Assembly (NCBI GenBank): GCA_933228675.1
Contig: OW121743.1
Coordinates: 52,125,215 to 52,189,214 of the forward strand
Length of the DNA stretch: 64,000 nucleotides
Reading direction: 5' to 3'
Source of the DNA: Stomorhina lunata
Taxonomy: Eukaryota > Arthropoda > Insecta > Diptera > Rhiniidae
Shown one piece after another: positions 55,150-64,000 of the stretch. Under the pieces are notes generated by a model. The model did not search any database, was not told the DNA's origin, and worked only from the letters and a program-made list of their open reading frames with translations. The translations under genes were made by a program, and so were the position numbers. Numbering within the stretch: position 1 is the first letter of the stretch; every line of letters starts with the position of its first letter.

Positions 55150-57323
55150 GACTATAGTCGTCGACTAGGGGAGACTATAGTCGTCGACTAGAGGAGATTA
55201 TAGTCGTCGACTAGAGAGGACTATAGTCTTCAACTAGAGGAGAATATAGTCTTCGACTAGAGAAGACTATAGTCGTCAACTAGAGGAGACTATAGTCTTC
55301 AACTAGAGGAGACTATAGATGAGACTGTAGTCGTCGAGTAGAGAAAACTATAGTCGTCGACTAGAAGAGATTATATTATTCGACCAGAGGAGACTATATT
55401 CTTCGACTACAGAAGACTATAGTCGTCAACTAGAGGAGACTATAGTTGTCTACTAGAGAAGATTATAGTCGTTGTTTACAGGAGACTATAGTTGTCAACT
55501 AGATGATACTATAGTCGTCGACTAGAGGAGACTATAGTCGTAGTCTAGAGACTATAATCGTCGACTAAATGAGACTGTAGTCATCGACTAGAAGGGACTA
55601 TAGTCGTCGACTAAATGAGACTGTAGTCGTCGACTAGAGGGAACTATAGTCGTCGACTAGAGGGGACTATAGTCGTTGACTTGAGGGGACTATAGTCGTC
55701 GACTAGAGGGGACTATAGTCGTCGACTAGAGGGGACTATAGTCGTCGACTAGAGGGGACTATAGTCGTCGATTAGAGGGGACTATAGTCGTCGACTAGAG
55801 GGGACTATAGTCGTCGACTAGAGGGGACTATAGTTGTCGACTAGAGGGGACTATAGTCGTCGACTAGAGGGGACTATAGTCGTCGACTAGAGGGGACTAT
55901 AGTCGTCGACTAGAGGGGACTATAGTTGTCGACTTGAGGGGACTATAGTCGTCGACTAGAGGGGACTATAGTCGTCGACTAGAGGAGACTATAGTCGTCG
56001 ACTAGAGGGGACTATAGTCGTCGACTAGAGGGGACTATAGTCGTCGACTAGAGGGGACTATAGTCGTCGACTAGAGAGGACTATAGTCGACTAGAGAGGA
56101 CTGTAGTCGTTGACTAGAGGAGGCTATAGTCGTCGACTAGAGAAGACTATAGTCGTCGAATAGAGGAGACTATAGTCGTAGACTAGAGAAGACTATAGTC
56201 GTCGACTAGAGGAGGCTATAGTCGTCGACTAGAGGGGACTATAGTCGTCGACTAGGTGGGACTATAGTCGTCGACTAGAGGGGACTATAGTCGTCGACTA
56301 GAGGGGACTATAGTCGTCGACTAGAGGGGACTATAGTCGTCGACTAGAGGGGACTATAGTCGTTGACTAGAGGCGCTTATAGTCGTCGACTAGAGTGAAC
56401 TATAGTCGTCGACTAGAGAGGACTATAGTCGACTAGAGGGGGCTGTAGTCGTTGACTAGAGGAGGCTATAGTCGTCGACTAGAGAAGACTATAGTCGTCG
56501 AATAGAGGAGACTATAGTCGTAGACTAGAGAAGACTATAGTCGTCGACTAGAGGAGACTAAAGTCATCGACTAGAGTAGACTATAGTCATCGACTAGAGG
56601 AGACTATAGTCGTCGACTAGAGGAGACTATAGTCGTCGACTGGAGGAGACTATTGTCGTCGACTAGACGAGACTATAGTCGTCGACTAGACGAAACTATA
56701 ATCGTCGACTAGAGGGGACTTTAGTCGTCGCCTAGAAGGGACTATAGTCTTCGACTAGAGATGGCTATAGTCGTCGACTATAGGGGATTATAATTGTCGA
56801 CTAGAGGGTACTATAGTCGTCGACTAAAGGGGACTATAGTCGTCGCCTAGATGAGACTATAGTCGTCGACTAGGGGAGACTATATTCGTCGACTAGGGGA
56901 GACTATAGTCGTCGACTAGAGGAGGCTATAATCGTCGACTAGAGAAGACTATAGTCATCGACTAGAGGAGACTATAATAGTTGGCTAGAGGAGACTATAC
57001 TCGTCGACTAGAGGGAACTGTAGTCGTCGACTAGAGAAGATTATAGTCGTCGACTAGAGAAGACTATAGTAATCGTCTAGAGGAGACGAAGTCATCGACT
57101 AGAAAAGACTATAGTCGTCGACTAAAGAAGACTAAAGTCGTCGACTAGAGAAGACTATAGTCGTCGACTAAAGAAGGCTATAGTCGTCGTCTAGAGGAGA
57201 CTAAGTCATCGACCAGAGGAGAGTATAGTCGTCGACTACAGGAGACTATAGTCGTCGACTAGAGGGGACTATAGTCGTCGACTAGAGGGGACTATCGACT
57301 AGATTGGACTAAAGTCGACGACT
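55150..57323. repeat. 23-bp palindromic minisatellite
   Basis: About 94 tandem units. Each is the self-complementary decamer GACTATAGTC followed by GTCGACTAGAGGG (which includes the self-complementary GTCGAC). The centre (about 55640-56090) is most homogeneous; the edges are degenerate. A second homogeneous block of about 380 bp (56095-56475 versus 56430-56530) suggests local higher-order duplication. A stray inverted fragment lies at 58360-58425. Confidence 0.95.
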
Positions 57324-59263
57324 CCGTTATAGATAAGAACTTTCTATAGCGACTATAGCCCCCCCTGTTTGTTAAAAGGGAAAGCTACAGTGGTATCTCA
57401 GTAGACATCTAATTACTAGTCTGCCACATTCATCTTAACTATAATTTTTTGTTAATTCTTTTCTTCTAAGAATCTCCTACAAGAATTTTTAACATAAATT
57501 ATCTCGATTTTGATATCAACTTTACCTCTTTAATAAAAAAGAAAACACAATAAAAGTTTTCTCTTAACCGTTTTATTTTCTTTTCAATTCAATTTAAAAA
57601 AAATATTACCTCAACTTAAAGGAAATTAAATACCAAACAGACACGTATCATTATGGGGCGTGTTCCATATATTTACAGCCGACTCTCGATATGCACATAA
57701 GTCATTTAGTTCAAAATGCTTTGTTTTCATATGCCAAGACTTTAAATATTACAACAAAACTTGTAAAAAAATACTCAATTATTCTTTTTCATATATTTTG
57801 CATTCAAATTTTTTTATAGTAAATGTAATTTGAAAAAAAAAAAAATATTGTAAAAAATTACGCAATTATTACAACATAAACTCACGTATTGTTTACACAA
57901 AGTCTGGAAGAAAAAAATTATGATTTATTGTAAATGAAATTATAAATATTTTTTCCTAATTTATCTTATTTGTTGAAGATGATAAATTTAATATTTAATA
58001 GCAAATAATTTGATTTCCTTAAAAATTATGACATGTAAAATATTTCCTAAAAGACATATTTTATGTTTATGGCTTTCGATGATTGGAATTTTTGTATTGT
58101 CAAGTATCTTAGCCATAAAGGAAAATTTAAACAAAGAATTTTTGAAATGTCTATAGTCGTTATATTGAAAAGAAGGTTAACTTTGTAATATTGAGATTTT
58201 TGTAGGAGCATTTGCTTGCTTACAAAATGAATTTTACCTGCGAATACTCTAAATGTTTAAATTACATCCATGACAACTAAGCAGAAGAGTCTCAAAAGTG
58301 AGAGAGAGGCCTGTTCGAAAAGCAGGATGCCAACCAGAGAGAGTCACTAATATATATAGCCCTCTATAGTCTCCACTAGTCGACGACTAAAGTCTCTTCT
58401 AGTCGACGATTATATTATCAAAAACTACCTTTCGATGCCATATGAAAATCTATGATGAGAAGTGGGGTCACTGATGTTTGATGTTTTATTCAAATTGATC
58501 CCAAAAACTGGTTTCTTGATATATACATCAGTACCCCTAATAGACAGAATCTGATTATATATAAATATATTTAGTCAGAGTCCGACTATATACAGTCTGA
58601 TTCTAAAAATATTAGCCCAAAGTTTTTTCTTTTGTCCAAAAGGGGATATTCAAACGTTTCCTAGAACAAAACCCTCGTCATTATTTTTGTTAAAGAGTGA
58701 AAATTTATAGATTTTTTGAAAAAAATCTTGCGTCATATTTTTCCCTAAATAATAACAATCTTAATTGAAACCATAAATTTTACAAAAATACAAAATTAAA
58801 ATAGATTTTTTTTCGTAATATTCAAGATTTATGACTTATTATTACAAGTGTTTTTTTTGTTTTTTGGATCAGAGAAAGAAAAATCCATTACTCGGGCAAA
58901 TGTTCACAAAAACCTGCTGCTTACAGCTTCCAAGATCTGTTAAATAATTCACCTTGAAATACATTTTATCGGGCAATTTCGTTATTAATTTAATTATAAA
59001 ACATTTTAAAAGAAAAGAAATGAAAGTGAAATGTTATGAGTGTTTTTTTTTTGTTCGTCTGTTTTTCGTTTTATGGAAACACAATAATAAATCAAGCGAT
59101 ATAAAACATCAGCACTTAAATAAAAATAAATAATAATATCCTTTAAAAGGGAATGAATGAATTTACGTAAAATTAAATTATAACACAAAATAAACAGGCC
59201 AATTAAGATTTACAGTAGTCTTTGCTTAACAGCTTTTAAAGTTTAGAGGAAAAAAAACATCGA
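57324..59263. other. Intron DNA between the two minisatellites
   Basis: Mostly AT-rich unique sequence. It contains a stray reversed piece of the 23-bp repeat (58360-58425) and a stray piece of the 21-bp repeat (58545-58605). No gene. Confidence 0.5.
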
Positions 59264-61195
59264 GACTCTGACTATATTTAGGCGGACTCTGACTAAGTAT
59301 AGTCGCACTCTGACTTAATATAGCCGCACTCTGACTTTATATAGTCGGACTATGGCTATATATAGTCAGAGTCTGACTATATATAGAAGGACTCTGACTA
59401 TATATAGTCGGACTCTGACTTTATATAGTCGGAATCTGATTGCATACAGACGGTCTCTACTTTATATAGTCGGACTCTGACTATAAATAGTCGGACTCTC
59501 ACTATATACAGTCAGAGTCTGGCCTTAAAAATCGGACTCTGACAATGTATAGTCGGACTCTTACTATACATAGTCGGACTCTGACTATACATAGTCGGAC
59601 TCTGACTTTATTTAGACGAACTCTGACTCTATGTAGTCGGACTCTGACTATATATAGTCAGACTCTGACTATATGTAGTCAGACTCTGACTATATATAGT
59701 CAGATTCTGACTATATATAGTCAGACTTTGGCTATATATAGTCAGACTTTGACTATATATAGTCAGACTCTGACTATATATAGTCAGACTCTGACTATAT
59801 AAAGTCGGACTCTGACTGTATATAGTCAGACTCTGACTATATATAGTCGGACTCTGACTTAATATAGTCGGACTCTGACTATATATAGTCGGACTCTGAC
59901 TATATATAGTCGAACTCTGACTATTTATAGTCTGACTCTGGCTATATATAGTCGGACTCTGACTTTATTTAGTCGGACTCTGACTTTATTTAGTCGGACT
60001 CTAACTTTATATAGCCCGATTCGGACTATAAATAGTCGGACTCTGACTATATACAGTCAGAGCCTGACTATATATAGTAGGAGTCTGACTTTAATAATCG
60101 GACTCAGACTGCATATAGTCGGACTCTGACTATAAATAGTCGTACTCTGACTTTATATAGTCGGACTCTGACTATATATAGTCAGACTCTGACTATACAT
60201 AGTCAGTCTCTGACATATATAGTCAGACTCCGACTATATATAGTCAGACTCTGACTGTATATAGTTGGACTCGGACTATATATAGTCGGACTCTGACTAT
60301 ATTTAGTTGGACTCTGACTTTATATAGTCAGACTCTGACTATAAATAGTCGGACTTTGACTTAATACAGTCAGAGTCTGACTATATATAGTCGGAGTCTG
60401 ACTTTAATAATCGGACTCAGATTGTACAAAGTCGGACTCTGACTATATATGGTCGGACTCTGACTATATATAGTCGGACTCTGACTATATATAGTCAGAC
60501 TCTATTCTACATATAATCGGACTATGAATATATATAGTCGGACTCTGACTACATAAAGTCGGACTCTGACTTTATACAGTCAGACTCTGACTATATATAG
60601 TCGGACTCTGACTTGATATAGTCGGACTCTTACTTTATATATTCGGACCCTGACTATATATAGTCAGTCTCTGACATATATATAGTCAGACTAGACAATA
60701 TATATCCAGACTCTGACTATAAATAGTCGGACTTTGACTATATACAGTCAGAGTCTGACTATATATAGTCGGAGTCTGACTTTAATAATCGGACTCAGAC
60801 TGTACACAGTCAGACTCTGACTATATATTGCCGGACTCTGACTATATATAGTCGGACTCTGACTATATATAGTCAAACTCTATACTATATATAATCGGAC
60901 TCTGAATATATATAGTCGGACTCTGACTGTATATAGTCGGACTCTATACTATATATAGTCGGACACTGAATATATATAGTTGGACTCTGACTACATGAAG
61001 TCGGACTCTGACTTTATTTAATCGGACTCTGACTATATATAGTAGGACTTTGACTATATATAGTCGGACTCTGACTTTATATAGTCGGACTCTGACTTTA
61101 TATAGTCGGACTCTGACTATATATAGTCGGACTCTGACTATATATAGTCGGACTCTGACTATATAGTCGAACTGCGGCTACATATAGTAGAAATC
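59264..61195. repeat. 21-bp palindromic minisatellite
   Basis: About 92 units of the self-complementary GACTATATATAGTC plus GGACTCT, with variants in the TA run. Open frames across it (SQTLTIY repeats) are artefacts of the 21-bp period. Confidence 0.95.
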
Positions 61196-63029
61196 TTACT
61201 ATAAGCTGAGCTAAAGTGAATCTCTTGGGCCAGATAGCATAACTGCACTGGTTATAAAGCATGGCGATAAATCGCAATGCTTGGGCAGTGACATACCCTA
61301 AGCCTATAATAATAGGGGTAACTAAGTTGGGTTTACTGTATTACAAAAATCTCATTTTCAAATGAAATTGAAATGACCCATCACAATAAAATCGCATGCC
61401 TGGTAGTGATTAAAATCTTTAGCAGAAATTAACAACAACAAATCTGCTCAGAGACTGAGAGGGAGTGAGAGATGGCGGACTGGGTTATTAATTCATACAA
61501 AAACGTTCATATGGGAAAGTGTTAAGGAGAGTGGTTGTGGTTGGTGGCTGTGATGGTGTAATTAATTAATTACAAATAAAAACAAACACTCGAAAAAAAA
61601 AAACTTTTTACACACATAAAAATGAATAATCTCTGGCTATGACAAATAATATTAAAAAAAAAACTACAAAAAAAAGTAATCCATAATGAAGTATCAAAAG
61701 GAATTAAAAAAGCAGAAACAGCGGGTGGTTTTTGTAGGTGTCAAGTGTTAGGGGTTTTAGAGGGGGCATTAAAGGGGACCTTAGCAAACACCTCTATTGT
61801 AAAAAATTTAATTAAATGTGGTCTGACAAAATTGTGAGTTGTTTTTTATTATTAATAACAAAACGCAGCAACAAGTATATAATATAAATATAAACAAAAA
61901 AAAATAAAATAAAACACATATTTATTTAAAAGTATTAATGGGTCACTATGTCAAAAATATTTATGATTTTTTTTAAATGAATTCGATGAAAAAAACAACA
62001 CAAACAATTAAGTCCTCAAAATATCAAACAAAGGAAATTAAAACAATGGCGAAAATTTTGATTGAAAACGATTGTTTGCAGTGCACAGTGGGAATATTTT
62101 ACCTGTAGTAAAAAACTTCTGATGCGATTTTGGTAAAGTTTAATTTTAAAACGATGACAAGGGCAAAGTTGGCATAAAGTTTTGTTTTTTTCTTGGATCC
62201 TAAAGGTGTAATCGGGACACTCCTAGTAGTTCCCAAAACAGCAGTTGACTGCATGGGTCATCCAAGATAAGCAAATGATTTATCCGCCGTATTGACCGAA
62301 TATGTCATCCATTGACTTCTTTTTAGCAATAAAGCCATTCACAAAGTCATGGCGCCGGGATAAAATCTATATAGACTGCCTTAAAATTAGGCAAAAATTT
62401 TATGTGCGAATACTAAACCAACAAACTTTACCCATTCAATGGGGAATTCAGAAAAAATTATCACATTTTCCATCTCGGAAGTGCTAAGATTAACAAATGT
62501 GCATTTTCTATATCAAAAATTCATGGATTGGTGCACGAATTGCAGCCCTATCTGCCATATTTTTTAAATTAAGGCCTGAGTGACTATTTCCAGTTCCAAA
62601 ATTTGAACAAATGGCCAAGAAGGATTTCATTTTACAAGAAAAAAAATAGAATCTAAAACAGAACGGAACGGAAACAAATGTTAACCTTTGATTTCAGACA
62701 AGAAAGGATCAAGATTTTCTAATATCAAGATTTTCCATAAGCAGGATAATCATAATCATTATTATTTTTAATAAGATTGAATATAAGTTAAATTTTCCAA
62801 ATTTATGATCACATTTTTTGCCTCAAGAGTGCTAGATTAACACATGTACAGTTTCCGTTTCAAAAATTTATGAATTGGTCCACGAATATCTCCCTTACCT
62901 GCCATTTTATTTAGAATAAGGCCCGAGTGACTATTTGATGTTCGCAAATTTGAAGAATGATTGATTGCCAACAAAGATTTTGTACATAGTGGTTGCGCAT
63001 GAGCCGACGAAAGTTTATAGTGACAAAAT
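61196..63029. other. Intron stretch without recognised gene
   Basis: Contains a two-copy diverged repeat (62455-62620 and 62805-62945: AGTGCTA..TTAACA..TG..A.TTTC, ATTGGT.CACGAAT). No coding region was recognised, and in particular no ubiquitin-like exon. Confidence 0.4.
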
Positions 63030-63575
63030 TACTTATCACCGATAGGTGACGCCACTGAAAATTACACAAAATAATTAAAATCGTAAATTTGATCATGATA
63101 TGATCCTTAGCAAAGTTTTTTTGAGCCAATTAAGGTTCCTATGTTGGTATGGCCGATTTCCGATAGGTGGAGCCACTGGAAATTAATCAAAATATATTAA
63201 ATCGTAAACTGTGCATGGTCAACTATATCCTAATTTGGAATGACTAATTACCGATAGGTGGAGCCACTGACATGACTTAAGCTGTTCAAAATCATAAACT
63301 GTGCATTTAATCATGCTATGATCTTTATCAAAGATATTGAGCATAAGTCGACGGAGGTTTCTAAGTTGGTATGAACAAATTCCGACAGGTGGAGCCACTG
63401 GAAATTATTCAAAATAAATTAAATCGTAAACTGTCGTGCTATGATCTTTAGCAAAGTTGTTGTGCATGAGTCGACGGAGGTTTCTAAGTTGGTTCGACTT
63501 GTTTTTCGTCAGATGGCGCCAAAAATTAATCAAAATTAATTGAATCGTAAATTATGCATTTGATTATGTGTTGGT
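63030..63575. repeat. Five-unit diverged tandem repeat
   Basis: CCGATAGGTGGAGCCACTGG, AAATTA.TCAAAAT.AATTAA and ATCGTAAACTGTGCAT recur about every 90-150 bp. Related to 23430-23650. Confidence 0.7.
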
Positions 63576-63659
63576 TGGACAAAATCAATAACAATTATTA
63601 AAAATAAATTGGAAATGTCTTTCTTCGGATTTATTTTGGTTGGTAGCGCAGCAACCTAG

Positions 63660-63840
63660 CATATTCTTTCGAGATCGTGCCGTTAAAAGGGTTCTAGCGG
63701 ATCTTAACATAAATAAATGTCCTGGGCAGGATGACACACCAGCACTGGTGTTTAGGTAGTGCCCTTCAACGTTAGGTCATCCATTGGCCTTCCTTTTTAG
63801 CACATTATACCATGTTGTTGTTAAAGTATTGTAAAGTATG
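63660..63840 (+). pseudogene. Jockey/CR1-like LINE fragment (RT start)
   Basis: Reads VLADLNINKCPGQDDTPALV then CPSTLGHPLAFLF, the region before the RT fingers. It matches the beginning of the copy at 18010 ([10 protein letters not shown]). Confidence 0.7.
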
Positions 63841-63935
63841 GTTTACTGCTAACTAATAGCACTTTATTATCTGCCATAAATGTAGCATTTCTTACCCTTT
63901 CCCGTTTTTGTGTAAGGCGTAAGACAGTACACAAT

Positions 63936-64000
63936 ATCTTTGGACAAATCTCTGCATTCGATATTGATCGAAAACTCAGTTTTTAATCAAATATTGTCTA
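63936..64000. mobile_element. Left end of another CATTCGATATCGATCG-type MITE, cut by window edge
   Basis: GCATTCGATATTGATCGAAA followed by ACTCAG matches the end of the copies at 34736 and 46163. The rest lies beyond the window. Confidence 0.5.

Larger units (their letters stand above)
49129..64000 (-). other. stx: Presumed first intron of stx (continues past window)
   Basis: The large stx exon has a good acceptor at its upstream edge and no initiator region, so an upstream exon encoding the ubiquitin-like domain must exist at higher coordinates. No frame in 49129-64000 resembles that domain, so the whole stretch is most likely intron. An alternative promoter inside it cannot be excluded. 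Confidence 0.55.

Noticed and set aside
55150..57323. CRISPR-like regular array
   Set aside because: Units are contiguous with no unique spacers, the setting is an animal genome, and no cas genes are present.
59545..59802. Open frame with SQTLTIY repeats
   Set aside because: Lies wholly inside the 21-bp minisatellite; the period is divisible by three.

Overview
The window looks like a calyptrate-type fly genome (blowfly/house-fly-like Diptera). Support: AT-rich DNA, 60-80 bp introns next to multi-kilobase TE-filled ones, and two genes whose closest matches I know are insect. Most of the 64 kb is repeat DNA. Only about 4.9 kb is confidently protein-coding: ten exons of a PMP70/ABCD3 gene, two exons of a midnolin/stuxnet gene, and one small nested membrane-protein gene.

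Layout. (1) 1-21,611, + strand: the ABCD3-type peroxisomal half-transporter gene (Pmp70). It lacks its first exon, which must lie left of base 1. Ten exons join in frame to 620 residues ending in a full ABC ATPase. A 15.2-kb intron (1,209-16,422) holds a 30-bp A/T satellite with a higher-order repeat, a nested opposite-strand gene (5,623-6,300), several MITEs and a decayed Ty3/gypsy element. A 2.8-kb intron (17,671-20,491) holds two LINE fragments. (2) 21,612-43,980: convergent intergenic DNA with no credible gene. It contains a second tandem array, foldback/MITE elements and fragments of at least three LINE families (Jockey/CR1-like, RTE-like, RNase H-bearing I-like). (3) 43,981-49,128, - strand: two 3' exons of the midnolin/stuxnet gene (stx), encoding Catch-region motifs and the basic C-terminal helix. 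The ubiquitin-like first exon is not visible and probably lies beyond base 64,000. (4) 49,129-64,000: presumed first intron of stx. It contains a 1.13-kb inverted-repeat element, an inverted degenerate copy of the stx large exon (52,416-53,975) flanked by palindromic TTATAATG repeats, and two palindromic minisatellites with 23-bp and 21-bp units.

The two genes are functionally unrelated: peroxisomal fatty-acyl import versus ubiquitin-independent proteasomal degradation. The most notable signals are: (a) the inverted stx copy inside what should be stx's own intron, so the pre-mRNA could fold into a long gene-specific double-stranded hairpin; (b) a hairpin element shared by two unrelated tandem arrays, whose stem shows three compensated base-pair changes around an identical loop; (c) repeated amplification of short monomers centred on a CTATAG or similar palindrome; and (d) minute RTE-tail insertions of 43-44 bp with target-site duplications. 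No CRISPR, rRNA or functional tRNA gene was seen.
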